A DNA stretch of 64,000 nucleotides, taken from positions 8,841,533-8,905,532 of the forward strand of contig OX359282.1 of the NCBI GenBank assembly GCA_947179155.2, in the 5' to 3' direction. The position numbers were made by a program, and so were the translations under genes. The notes under the pieces are model-generated. The model saw only the letters and a list, made by a program, of their open reading frames with translations, made no database searches and had not been told where the DNA came from. Source of the stretch: Hedera helix (lineage: Eukaryota > Streptophyta > Magnoliopsida > Apiales > Araliaceae). Below, piece after piece: positions 12,486 through 22,834 of the stretch (position 1 is its first letter; each line of letters starts with the position of its first letter).

Positions 12486-13646
12486 ATGGCACCAAAACGT
12501 CATCGAGGAGAGAGTTCCAGGTCCACCCCTCCATATGATTCAAGCCGGTTTGTGAGCTTTGAATCGGCCAAGTTTTATGAAGAACATGTTGATGCCAAGA
12601 AGCTTATACCAGAGCGGGGTCTTGATCCAGGACCTTTGGATGGCAAATTATGGAGGATGATCCACCAGAATTGGGGAACATTGCCTCATCAGCCTAATCC
12701 GGCCGTCATTTCAATCGTCAAAGAGTTTTATGCTAATGCCAAGGTGATTAAACATAATGAGGTCGTCGTTCGGGGCAAGAAGGTCTCCTTTTCTCCTACG
12801 AAAATTAACGAGTATTATGGTATTCCATTGCTTCTAGAAGCGGATGAGTATTCAGCATTTGTTAGGGAGCCAGTCAATTATGAAGAGATTATTAGAGGAT
12901 TGTGCCAACCAGATGCCGTATGGAAGTATAGAGATGGTGAACCCAAGACTTTCAACTACACGTACTTGAGCCGATATGGGAAGGCATGGTATTATTTCCT
13001 ATACGCTAAACTAATGCCAACAACCCATTTCACCGAGGTAATTAAAGAACGAGCAGTCCTCTTATTCTGCATCGTCAATAAGAAAACCATTGATAAGGGA
13101 CAAGTGATCAACAACTCGATCAAGTATGCTATAAAAGGGAAACCAGTCCGGGGACTACCTCATCCGTCGTTAATTTGTGGACTTTGTGAAGCAGCGGGAG
13201 TAGAATGGGATGAAAGTGAACCAGTCCAGCATCCTCAAGTCCCCATCGACTCTAAAATCATCAAGAATTTCAAGCAATGGAATGGGGCACCTCCTGACCC
13301 AAAAGGAGCGGGATTTCTTTTGGGTGATCCACATTTCCCGGACACCGAGGAATTATTTGCAGCAGAGCCGGAGCATGATGCAGCGTCATCGTCCAACACG
13401 ATTGACATATTAGTGGCGGAGGTAAGGCAGCTTCGGAGAGAATCTCGTCGACAAGCTCGACGGGATGCCCATTTGGCACAGACAATGGGTTCTATGATGC
13501 AATACCAAGCAGCATTCTCCTCGACTCTAGCGGAAGCGTTTAATCGCTTGGAAATGAATGCTGGTCGTGAGCCCTTGAATTTTCCAGCTCCTCCGACAAT
13601 GCTGGAATTACCTCCTGATTCACAGGACGACGAAGTCGAGGAGTAG
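12486..13646 (+). CDS. Athila second ORF, putative plant transposon protein (386 aa)
   Basis: Uninterrupted ORF downstream of pol, in the slot where Athila elements carry their third or env-like gene. The start chosen is MAPKRHRGESSR at 12486; an upstream in-frame ATG at 12453 would add 11 residues. The middle (about residues 60-260; FYANAKVIKHNEVVVRGKKVSFS, INEYYGIPLL, VLLFCIV) resembles the 'putative plant transposon protein' domain found in such elements. The C-terminal part is R/Q-rich, probably coiled (VRQLRRESRRQARRDAHLAQ), with an acidic tail (DSQDDEVEE). I see no signal peptide or clear membrane segment, so an envelope function is not supported. It is open although gag-pol of the same element is broken. 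Function unknown. Confidence 0.75.
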   Translation: MAPKRHRGESSRSTPPYDSSRFVSFESAKFYEEHVDAKKLIPERGLDPGPLDGKLWRMIHQNWGTLPHQPNPAVISIVKEFYANAKVIKHNEVVVRGKKVSFSPTKINEYYGIPLLLEADEYSAFVREPVNYEEIIRGLCQPDAVWKYRDGEPKTFNYTYLSRYGKAWYYFLYAKLMPTTHFTEVIKERAVLLFCIVNKKTIDKGQVINNSIKYAIKGKPVRGLPHPSLICGLCEAAGVEWDESEPVQHPQVPIDSKIIKNFKQWNGAPPDPKGAGFLLGDPHFPDTEELFAAEPEHDAASSSNTIDILVAEVRQLRRESRRQARRDAHLAQTMGSMMQYQAAFSSTLAEAFNRLEMNAGREPLNFPAPPTMLELPPDSQDDEVEE

Positions 13647-14801
13647 TGTTCTAAAAGGGAAGTCCCGTTATTTCAATTCTGCTCTAATTCTCATTGAGGA
13701 CACTGAGTTTAATAAGTTTAGGGGAAGTTTGATAATCCTGTTTATTTGTTTGTTTGTCTTTAAAAAAAAAAATTAGGAATGTAGATGAATTTTGAGGGTA
13801 TATTCACTGCAAACCCTCACGAGACTTAACTCGTCCTCATAAGGTAATTATGGGGTTTAAAAGGCTTGTTACACGTGCAAACCTACGAAAACGGTTAGTT
13901 GTAGTTGTCATGAAAACTAGTGCAAGGCCGATGATAAGAATGTTGTTATTTGCTAGCCGTTAATGATAAATGAATGAACATGTTGAATTTCAATCTTACA
14001 ATCGAGTAGTCTTGCGTTATTTTTGGTTCCTATGTTTTAATAAGCACAAAATTTGATTGTTTTAACTAGTTGAGAATTAGAAAACTTACAAGATCGATTT
14101 TCTTTTGAGTTTCATGTGTGAATTTCGTTTCTTACTTGCAAATTCTCGTATGCTGAGTTAAGGTGTTACATAAGTTTGGGGGGATCATTTGATTTAAAAA
14201 AAAAAAAAACATGAAATAATTGACTCAGTCAGAATTCCGTGGCCTTTGCTATTCGAGCAAGTAAATCCTTAGGGATGTCTTTACATCTAATGCCCTAAAA
14301 CCAACTGGTTTGGGAGTCACTGGTTAAAAGCTCGTTACAAGGGTAACATTGAACAGCCTAATGGAATTGTGTATTGCACGAGTCCTTGTTAATGAATTAG
14401 GGGTGAAATGGAGCGTAAAACGCATTCACTCTTGTATTTCTGAATAGCAATACGATCCCTAATTTATGTGATTGCCTGACTTGGTTAAGAGATGTAAAAG
14501 TAAGGACGTGAAAGCAAAGTGAAATTCTGCTTGTGATTAATCTAAGAAGTTTATCTAATTTTTCTGATTAGTTGAAACTACGAAACACACACGCACTATT
14601 AGGAACCTTAAATAAGGCTTGATTGTCGATTCTGTGAGATTTGTGAATTCGGTAGTTCTTGAAAGTTCTGTAAGGCTATTATGAGTTGCTTGAGGTCTGA
14701 ATCGGGTATGTGGCAACAAAAATTCATGGCTGCGTCTAGATTTCAGCTTTATTAAGTTATTTTTGCTTGAGGACAAGCAGTTAGATAAGTTTGGGGGTAT
14801 T
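13647..14801 (+). other. Athila 3' non-coding region with polypurine tract
   Basis: No ORF of note. Poly(A) runs occur at about 13761 and 14196. The region ends with AAGTTTGGGGGTATT (14787-14801), the polypurine tract that primes plus-strand synthesis, directly before the 3' LTR. Confidence 0.75.
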
Positions 14802-16267
14802 TGTTGAGCCGATTTTGTACCTCAAAAGATTCGCTTCTTAACTTATATATTGTAGTTCTTAAGCGTTTTTATTTCAATTTTATGCATTTTGGTGCATTTG
14901 TTTCAGGTTTGCATGGAAATTAGCTTGCAAGGGCATTTTAGTAATTTCGAAGTCAGGTTCACGCAGCTGCGTCAGGAAGTGAAGCAGCTGCGTCAAAGAT
15001 GATGTCTTTTCCAGAATGATCAGACGCAGCTGCGTGAGATATTGAAGCAGCTGCGTGACTTCAATGCAACTGCGTGACTTTTGAAGCAGCTGCGTCATGC
15101 GATTTCAACGCAACTGCGTTAAGGGTGAAGCAGCTGCGTGAGTCAATTTCAACGCAGCTGCGTGATGGGTGAAGCAGCTGCGTCACGTTCAATCGACTGA
15201 TTTCTCCCACGATGCCGAGCAGTTGCTAAGTCAGTTTCGGGCAGTTAACATGAGAGGCAGCGAGGGATTTGAAAAGGAAAAAAAAAAAAAAAAAAAAAGA
15301 GCCAGAGTTAGATAGGAGGGACACGGAGACCAAGAGAAAAAGATACACAGAGCGAACTGAGGAAAGAGAAGAAAAATCTGCAGTTGACAGAAGGAATTCA
15401 GTCTGGGTGCAGAGAAGGACAAGAATATATAATTAGTTTATCTCTGAACTCTTGTACTTCAATTATTATCAATTTATTATGGCTAGTATTCACTCTTGTG
15501 TATATTTTCTTAGATTGATCATGAGCTAATTCTGTTGTTTAGGGTTTGCAATGTATTTATCTGTATAAACTGAAGCAAGTTATTACCTGTGCTTGTTATA
15601 TACATGTGGGTTGACTACCATGACTGTTTGTTGAATCTAATTACTTGGCCAGTGATTTAACTTGGTATTTCATATAGAATTCAGAGATTATGTATGAAAT
15701 TAGACCCTTGTATAGTAGCATGTGACTTATTTGTTAATATAAATTGTGATTGAGATAGAAATATACTCAATTGCCACATGTAATTGGTAGAGAACTGAAG
15801 CTTACTATCTTCTTAAACTCAGCAATCATAGAAATATAGGTTGTTGATTTAAAAGAGATGTTCTTCTTCAATCTATTCCATAATAGGTAGAATTGGAGAA
15901 GATTAGCTGAATAATAATCGAAAGATATTATTCAGTTTTTTAAGAGTTCTCAATTAGCAATCTCGTGCGTGTATTTTAACTTCATAGGAATAACTTGGTT
16001 CAGTCGATGACAAATAATTAAGTTGTAAACCCTGAACGTCTTCAATTTTAGAGAATTCCGTTTTGAGTAATTTAATTGTTGAAATTAACTTCATTACTTA
16101 ACAATATTTTCAATCCACTAAATTCAATTGGTGTTATTTCAATTATTAACTAGTTATTCAATGTTTAATTTACAATTCCTCGTGGGAACGATACCTTGCT
16201 AGCCTTATACTACACTTAAACCACGTGCACTTGCGTGAAGTATTTTCTGAACGAAAAAAGGCGAACA
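14802..16267 (+). repeat. Athila 3' LTR, full length
   Basis: 1,466 bp from TGTTGAGCC to GAACA, followed by the target copy CCTAT. The first 420 bp align with the 5' LTR at about 97% by eye. It holds about ten ACGCAGCTGCGT-like palindromes (14960-15185), better preserved than in the 5' copy, and a poly(A) run at 15279-15299. The right half has no counterpart in the truncated 5' LTR. The closing region (CGTGGGAACGATACCTTGC, ACTACACTTAAACCACGTGCA) matches typical Athila LTR ends. Confidence 0.93.
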
Positions 16268-16513
16268 CCTATGACTCGCATACATTTCTCCTCAAGGTAT
16301 CTTTTGAATAAATGAAGAAAGAAAATAAAGAGCGTAAAAAGTTTGAATATTTTATTTAGTAATTTTATATCCTTGAGTGTTTATTTTCTACAATCTGCTG
16401 CTTGTGGATAGTGGTTTGAGCTGTACCCAGAGTTTCTTGCAAACCCATTTTTTATTGCTGATGAATCATATGCTAGAGTATATGTTCCAACTCTGGCCTT
16501 TGAAGTTGTTAAG

Positions 16514-17404
16514 TGAGAAAGAAAATGTCCAAACACATCCCTTATAGAATACTAAACAGATTATACTGTGGATATCTCAGGAAAAAAAACAAAATAATTT
16601 GCTTGGATTTTTTTACAGGAAAATAAGAACTAAAAGTGGAAATTCTTAATTTAGAATGGTGAAAACTGTATGAAGTTTGAAAATCAACATGAGCAAAAGA
16701 AAAAAGTAAACAACAAATCTTGATTAGATACTGTAGTATAAAAGTCTATAAGTCCAATTCTTCAAAGAAAATTAAGCAAAAGGGATATTGAAAATTTTGA
16801 TAAAGTCACTAAAACAGAAAATCAAGACACTTCACTGTGCCGTAAGAAAAAAAAAGACCTTATTAAAGCAAGAATTTAGGGAAAAGTTAAGGATTCTTGA
16901 AAATTCTTGAAGAATCCAAGGAAATGACCTTCTCTAATCTAAAACCCATTGAATTGTACAAACCCACAATAGAATTGTAACAATTGATAAAAATAGTGTG
17001 AATTATTTGATTATAAAGTGCTATACATATATATATGTATGTATATATATATGTGTGTATGTATATTTATATATATGTACATATATATGTATGTAAACCT
17101 GAAGCTAAGGATGGGAGTGATGAGAAGGAAGACAGTGAGGGCAAAAGCTTTGACAGCAATATCCAAACAGAAGATGTTCTCCTCATTCTTCCTTTTATTT
17201 TTTCATATGGTCACTATCAAATTTGGAGTTTTATTAGTTGTTTGCTCATTGCTTATAATTATTTTAGAGTTCAAAACCTTCTGTAATCGGATGGAGTTTT
17301 ATTGCTTGTTATTGGTCGCTTGAATGTTTTATTGGAGTTCTATTGCTTCAATGTTTTATTGCTTCTCAATGTTTTATTGGAGTTCTATTGCTTCAATGTT
17401 GCAC
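16514..17404 (+). other. Spacer between the SCPL and G6PD fragments
   Basis: Mostly non-coding. A TA/TG microsatellite lies at about 17024-17094. Right after it a short open stretch (about 17095-17185) encodes the charged segment KPEAKDGSDEKEDSEGKSF, which I cannot assign. A short repeat (GTTTTATTGGAGTTCTATTG) occurs twice at about 17325 and 17370. The spacer joins two unrelated gene fragments. Confidence 0.4.
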
Positions 17405-19520
17405 CGTGATATTATCCAAAATCATCTCTTGCAGGTAAGACACAAATACTAAAATTAAATCATGTTTATATAATGTCATCTACACTTAATTGTTTTGTTA
17501 TTTGTATGGTTTTACTATAACTATCATATGAACCTGAACTCAAGTTATAGAACAATTTCCGTACACTTCATTGTGAATTATGGATTTCATTTGCAAGCTG
17601 ATGTCTGCCGCTTCTCCAGTTTGATTTATATGTAATCTATTTATATATGAACTGTAGGTTCTATGCCTTGTTGCTATGGAAAAGCCTGTTTCGCTTAAGC
17701 CTGAGCACATTCGAGATGAGAAAGTGAAGGTGAGTTTTAACTTTTCCTTCTGGTGAAAAAACTAATGCTGTGCTATTCTATTTTGTCTTCAGTTAGTTTC
17801 TGTGTTCTGACACCTTAACCAAGGTAATTAAATATGTTATCCCTTTGATCAAGGAAAATAATAAGTGAATAAAAAAGAAAATGATGTTTGTTCTTTCACT
17901 TTCTCTTGTTTTGACTACCAACCAGCGGTTATGTGATAACAAAAGAGGAAGAACAAAAACTTAAAATGTCGTTCTAGAGTATATTGCTTTATTACAATTC
18001 TCTATCATTATGTCTTCATTTCATTTGAAACGTTCATTATGAGCGCGAACATTACATCTTAGTGTGAATTCAGGTTCTTCAATCTGTAATTCCGCTTAAA
18101 GATGAAGAGGTTGTACTTGGACAATACGATGGTTATTTAGATACTCCCACTTTTGCTAGCATGGTTTTGCATATACACAATGAAATATGGGAAGGTATGG
18201 TGATATTAAGTTATACTCCCTCCATTCCAAATTGTATGACCATTATTGACTTTTGAAAGTCAGTTTGCAACATTTTCAAACTCAAAATTGAGATGACTCA
18301 TTAAAAATTATGAAACAATAAAACTTATAATGAGTAATACTCAATTTTGATTTTACAAATCTCTTAAGTTGACTTTAAAAAGTCAACAATGATCAAATAT
18401 ATGGAACAGAGGGAATATTTTATTTTGCTAATTTTCATTTTAGATGCTCCTTGATTCGGGGTAAAAATCTCTTAAACGTTCTCTGAGGGAATTCTTCCTT
18501 GTACTTCCTCCGATATCAGTTTTGAAATTAGTGTTACTTAGAGAATTCAAAGAAACATTTTTATAAAGTAGGACCCAAAGTTTAAGTAAAGTACATTGTG
18601 CAAGTTAAATGTGCAAGTAAAATAAGACCTGGCTAAACCAGTGTGATAGTTTATTTATGCGTTACCTATGCATTATTTGAACATATGGTACACTCTTATA
18701 TGTTCTCACTAATTGCTGCAGGCGTGCCCTTTATACTCAAGGCTGGGAAAGCATTAAATTCTAGAAAGGCAGAAATTTGTATTCAGTTCAAGGATGTGCC
18801 TGGTGATATATTCAAAAGTATGTTACAAGAGCAACTATTATCTTCCTTATGTTGTGCACAGTTTCCCATTATATTCTACGGTCTTCTGTATCATTAGTAA
18901 CAATGTGGGAATAAACATTTATGGAGTAATTTTTTGTAGAAACAATACTATTGGCAGAGGTCAGGTTTGTAGAGGGATTAGAACTTCACTCATTCCCCTA
19001 GATTTTGAAAAGTATTGTCTACTATTCTCAATTTCATGATCAAACTCCTATTGCTTTCTTGGCCCCTCTTTTATATTACAGCATTGACTCTGAGGATGTA
19101 GGATGCTGATAAGTACTGCCTCTCTTTGTAAAAAGTTCCAAATCTGCATTGTATGTCTGGGTTATAAGAAAAGAGTACATTTATTTTACCTATAAATTTC
19201 ATTTCATTATAATGTCAAAAATGTCTTGAAATTGAGCAAAGATGGAGAAATAGGTCTCAGTATCCAAGTGGTAGACCTATTCTCTAAATTTTAACTTGAT
19301 GGTTGACCAAACATTAGAATAGCTCAAATACAAATTATTTACTAGAGTTAAATGCATCTTTCACAATTCTACGTGTTATTGCATTTTAATATATTTTTAG
19401 TCGTTATGTGGTATAAATGGATTTATCTAACTTTTTAAAACTTGTTTAGGTCAAAAGCAAGGGAGGAATGAACTTGTCATACGCCTACAACCTTCAGAGG
19501 CCATATACATGAAGCTTAGT
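17405..19520 (+). pseudogene. Glucose-6-phosphate dehydrogenase internal fragment
   Basis: Five consecutive exon pieces match plant cytosolic G6PDH, the first enzyme of the oxidative pentose phosphate pathway: 17405-17434 (RDIIQNHLLQ), 17658-17729 (LCLVAMEKPVSLKPEHIRDEKVK), 18074-18194 (VLQSVIPLKDEEVVLGQYDGY...TPTFASMVLHIHNEIWE), 18722-18817 (VPFILKAGKALNSRKAEI...FKDVPGDIFK) and 19450-19520 (QKQGRNELVIRLQPSEAIYMKL). Introns keep GT-AG borders and the reading frame stays open. The N-terminal NADP-binding and active-site half and the C-terminal third are missing. About nine residues usual between GQYDGY and TPTFA are absent. The result cannot be an active enzyme. Fragment with introns retained suggests genomic capture or duplication, not retroposition. 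Confidence 0.88.
18216..18415 (+). mobile_element. Stowaway-like MITE in the G6PD fragment
   Basis: TIRs CTCCCTCCATTCCA and, inverted, TTCCCTCTGTTCCA, with TA target copies at 18214-18215 and 18416-18417. Size 200 bp, AT-rich interior with internal inverted sequence (TTGACTTTTGAAAGTC / GACTTTAAAAAGTCAA). It is related to the element at 38443-38679. Confidence 0.85.
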
Positions 19521-19767
19521 GTAAGTGACTAATCTTGGTTAGATGTTGTAATGATTTTACAAGAGCAAGTGCTCTGATCGTATTCATCTTAGTGACATAT
19601 AATGCCCTCCTGGAGCTATAATCGGGTGTTACTTAGCAAAAAAACTGTTTGAGCTAGCTTGATGTTTTGGTGGTTGAATATGTGTTGATAATTGTGTATG
19701 TATTAATTATTGCAAAGAGTCTTTAGTTTATGTATTATTTTTTGAATTTTAATCTAATTTTTCGTTT

Positions 19768-19798
19768 CGTCGTGCCTTCAGGCACGGGTTATCCCTAG
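19768..19798 (+). mobile_element. Helitron-like 3' terminus
   Basis: CGTGCC-TTCA-GGCACG forms a perfect 6-bp stem (19771-19786), followed after 8 bases by CTAG (19795-19798) and then T. This is the canonical Helitron 3' end (hairpin, short spacer, CTRR, insertion before T). It lies 270 bp after the last G6PD exon piece in the same orientation. A matching 5' TC terminus could not be fixed; it may lie left of the window or be lost. Confidence 0.6.
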
Positions 19799-19802
19799 TG
19801 TG

Positions 19803-19853
<51 letters not shown>

Positions 19854-20010
19854 CCGCCCAGCTTTAATTAACAAAGCAGCCACAGCCGCAACCTTTTTTT
19901 CCTTCTTTAAGTTTGATATAGTATATATATATAAATATATACCAAAAGTGGGCTACCGTGTATATTACAAAACCAAAAAGCTACTTGACTATATATATCA
20001 TAGTATGCGG
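19799..20010 (+). repeat. TA/TG microsatellite and AT-rich spacer
   Basis: A (TA)n(TG)n tract runs from about 19801 to 19850, directly after the Helitron-like end. More short TA runs follow at 19921-19940. Nothing coding is seen. Confidence 0.7.
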
Positions 20011-20230
20011 TAGACATGTACAAATGGCCTGCGGCCCGGAGCCTGGCCCTGGTCCGGCCTGAGCCTGGCCTAGATAAAATTCGGCCTGCTCAAAGCCTGG
20101 ACCGGGCCGGCCCGGCCTGGCAGGCTACAAACAGGCCACTTATATTTTGCTCAAATCTAGCCTGGACCGGCCTGTAAAAAAACCCGACCTGGCCCGAGGC
20201 CTGGCTGACCAAAAGCCTGGCCTGCCATTA
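20011..20230. mobile_element. GC-rich hAT-like repeat fragment
   Basis: Starts TAGACATGTACAAATGGCC and ends GGCCTGCCATTA; the outer parts are roughly inverted (AAATGGCCTG versus AATGGCAGGC). The interior is full of GGCCTGG and CCCGGCC words, like the subterminal regions of the hAT element at 20384. Target copies not identified. Confidence 0.35.
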
Positions 20231-20280
20231 CTGCAGATATACAATTCGCCAACGTGAACATGGTTCAGCCTGTTATATCT

Positions 20281-21770
20281 CAAGTTAAAATAAGAGGTGA
20301 CAATCTTATATTTATAAATGAGTCTTGGTATAGGCGATGTGGGACTATGCTATGGTTAAACAAATACATTGGGTACCTGCACATAGACCTGGCAATGGAG
20401 GCCCAGGCCCGCGGGCCGGGTCGGCCCGCCCGTAAATTTCTGGGCTACGGGCTTTATTAATTCAGCCCATAGAAAATTGGGCCATTTGAGCCCGACCGCT
20501 ATTATTTTTTTTCTTAAAAACAATGTTGCTGTTAGTGAGAATTGATCTCCCGACCTTTAAGTTCCTGAGTATAAGCTCAAACCAACTGAGCTACAACAAC
20601 TTATTGTACTAAATCTAATCTTCAAATTTATTTATTTTGATTTATTTTCTTCTTTGTAAACTAAAGTAAATAATCCATTTACCCATTTCTCTTGGACCAA
20701 AATCTTATTTTCATTTTCTCTCTCACAGCTCTTCCATTCTCTCTCTCTCTTTCGTTCTTTCTCTTTCATTCTCTCTCTTAGCAATTAGTCCAAGTGTTCA
20801 ACCAAATTGAATTTTTATTACTAATTTGTTCAGTGTTATAGCCACACACACACACACATATATATATGATATAGATCTGTTATTCCATATATATTATACG
20901 ATATATATATAGATCTGTGTTTTCATATATGTATTATGTACCAGATCTGTTATATATATATAGATCTGTACTAGATTTGTGATTTTGTATATATATATAT
21001 ACCACTGCTATATATATATATATATATTATGTGTATGATATATTATATATATACTATCTACTGTTATATATATATATAGATTATATATACTATCTACTAC
21101 TATACATATATATTATATATATACTTATATCTACTGCTAGTCTGCTATATATATATATAGATTTCGTGTATGATATTATTATGAAGGATCAAGTATTCCA
21201 GTTCATTTAAATGCTATTAGGTAATTTATGTTATATTATTTAGATGCATTTTATGTTATTTTGATAGATCTGGTTTCATGTTTTGATGGTTCAGTTTATT
21301 GAATTGGATAGAGATGAGTTCAATTAGTTTTTTTTTTCATTTGGATTTATTTTTAAAAGATTGCAATTTAAATTTTATTTGTGTGCATTTTCAAAAAAAG
21401 CCCGAGGGTCGGGCCGGGCCGACCCAATCCGGGCTACGGGCCACATATTTTCAGCCCACGAAAACCTGGGCCATTTTAGCCCGGCCCGCTTATAGCCTGA
21501 CCCGTTTGCCAGGTCTACCTGCACAGTTGCTACAGCTTCCACAGCACCAGCTGCTCCTAGCAGGTGACCAATCATTGACATCACGCAAGTTAAAATAAGA
21601 GGTGACAATCTTGTATTTATAGATGAGTCTTGGTAGGTGTCTAGGCGATGTGGGACTATGCTATGGTTAAACAAATACATTGGGTACCTGCACAGTTGGG
21701 TACCTGCATAGTTGCTACAGCTTTCACAGCACCAGCTGCTCCTAGCAGGTGACCAATCATGGACATCACG
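20281..21770 (-). pseudogene. Tandem-duplicated KAS II exon fragment
   Basis: A unit of about 165-185 bp occurs twice in tandem: 20281-20383 joined to 21526-21585 (split by the hAT element) and 21586-21770. On the minus strand each unit encodes one exon piece of plastid beta-ketoacyl-ACP synthase II, an enzyme of fatty-acid elongation. The first, 21581 down to 21519, reads MSMIGHLLGAAGAVEAVATVQ. The second, 21766 down to 21704, has the same sequence with K for E and M for V. The conserved GHLLGAAGAVEA segment contains an active-site histidine of the thiolase fold. Each piece ends CAG followed by GT, a normal donor. No other KAS II exon is nearby, so this is a dead fragment. KAS II rather than KAS I is judged from the AAGAVEAVATVQ string. 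Confidence 0.75.
20384..21517. mobile_element. Non-autonomous hAT element (1,134 bp)
   Basis: TIRs TAGACCTGGCAA and TTGCCAGGTCTA are perfect over 12 bp and flanked by the 8-bp target duplication CCTGCACA (20376-20383 and 21518-21525). Subterminal regions are rich in GGGCCGGGC-type words on both sides. The interior is AT-rich with many TATATA runs (20850-21165) and carries no transposase. A tRNA-like segment on the minus strand (about 20531-20602; A-box TAGCTCAGTTGG) suggests a SINE piece inside. The element sits exactly at the exon-intron edge of one KAS II copy. Confidence 0.92.
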
Positions 21771-21782
21771 CAAAAGTCGCAC

Positions 21783-22718
21783 CAGACCTCTGTCATGTAT
21801 ATGTCACATTCTTGCTTCATGTTCGGAAAATGTTAACATGTAGTTGGTTTATTATTGTAATTTGCAAATAGTTTGACATTTGCATCACAATGGTCGAAGC
21901 TAATTTTATTTTCTTCACTTGAAGTTATGTTTTAACTTGATATTGATATTAGTATAGGCCTGCCTCTTTATTACCAGTGAACTTTATTGCTGGAGGATAT
22001 AGGCTTTGATTAGGAATCCTAATTTGTAAGAGAAATTGCAGAAAATAAAAACTCAAAAAGTGGAGTTCATTTACTTACTATTCAATCACTATTCACATAT
22101 CATTTATAACTTGGGCTTGATAATTAATTTAATTGGACTACCACACTACTTGCCAACATAATTTAATTGGAATTATATTAATTACCTCTTTATAATTATC
22201 AACAAGACTTACAACAATTTAAAATATTTACTTGTCTTAATCCATTATTGGACTCTATACAACAATTCTATAATTAAGTTAATTACTTAATTAATTACTT
22301 CACATTATTGTCATCCAAGACAATCATCCTAAATTTTCCACAACTTTAACTCATACTAATATAATTAACCTAATTAATTATATTTCATGACTTTTGCTCT
22401 CACTTCATATTTAAACTAATTAATTTATTAGCTTAATTGAGTATTAACTTACTCATCCTCTTATTTGGCTAACCAGCACAATTTAGGTATATACATATTA
22501 ATATAATCGTCTTCACTTCTCAATTGAATTTATTTCCTTAATACATTCTCTACATGCATCATTACAATATTCCCTCATTTAATTTCTAACAAATAAATTA
22601 TGTTAAAAAAATATTCACCCATTTTCTACACATCTCCAACTCTAGGTTTTAAACCATAACCTTTAATTGATTATTCAAAATCTTATCTACAAATCTTATA
22701 AATATTTGGGATATTACA
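21783..22718. other. AT-rich intergenic, nothing recognised
   Basis: No ORF, no terminal repeats and no gene match seen. Many TAATTA words. Confidence 0.4.

Positions 22719-22834
<116 letters not shown>

Larger units (their letters stand above)
1852..16267 (+). mobile_element. Athila-type Ty3/Gypsy retrotransposon, complete but defective
   Basis: Both termini are TGTTGAGCC...GAACA, flanked by the 5-bp direct repeat CCTAT (1847-1851 and 16268-16272). The order is 5' LTR, primer-binding site matching tRNA-Asp, gag, protease-RT-RNase H-integrase in one frame, an array of 12-mer palindromes, a second ORF, a polypurine tract and the 3' LTR. Gag and Pol sequences, the tRNA-Asp site and the GGGAGGCAACCCA sequence after pol are typical of the Athila lineage. 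Defects are a truncated 5' LTR, three stop codons in gag-pol and a nested solo LTR in integrase. LTR alignment over about 420 bp shows about 11 differences, mostly transitions, so the insertion is not very old. It interrupts an SCPL exon. Confidence 0.95.
1499..16513 (+). pseudogene. Serine carboxypeptidase-like (SCPL) gene fragment, split by Athila
   Basis: Three exon pieces match the plant serine carboxypeptidase family (peptidase S10). Piece 1 (1499-1576) begins GPFSFEKGKSQG and, after a +1 shift, reads LHLNPYSWSK; the expected GT donor after it is AT. Piece 2 is 1753-1851 plus 16273-16296; it encodes IYLDSPTGVGF, NADYITGDQKTAY and then, beyond the transposon, DSHTFLLK with a GT donor at 16297. 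Piece 3 (16412-16513) reads WFELYPEF through ADESYARVYVPTLAFEVVK. The family motif around the catalytic serine is GESYAG; here both glycines are changed (D-E-S-Y-A-R). Substrate-binding N-terminal and catalytic Asp/His C-terminal parts are absent. Frameshift, lost donor, altered active-site motif and a 14.4-kb insertion make this a dead fragment. A TGA after piece 3 may simply lie in a decayed intron donor. Confidence 0.85.

Noticed and set aside
12486..13646. Envelope gene
   Set aside because: Position fits, but no signal peptide, membrane segment or glycoprotein-like features are visible.
17018..17323. ORFs over the TA/TG tract with a charged segment
   Set aside because: Most of the frame is microsatellite. 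The charged part (about 17095-17185) is noted as unassigned, but no gene can be supported.
21375..21782. Minus-strand 135-residue ORF
   Set aside because: Joins hAT terminal sequence and KAS II pieces, in the KAS II exon of copy A only partly in frame; not a real gene.
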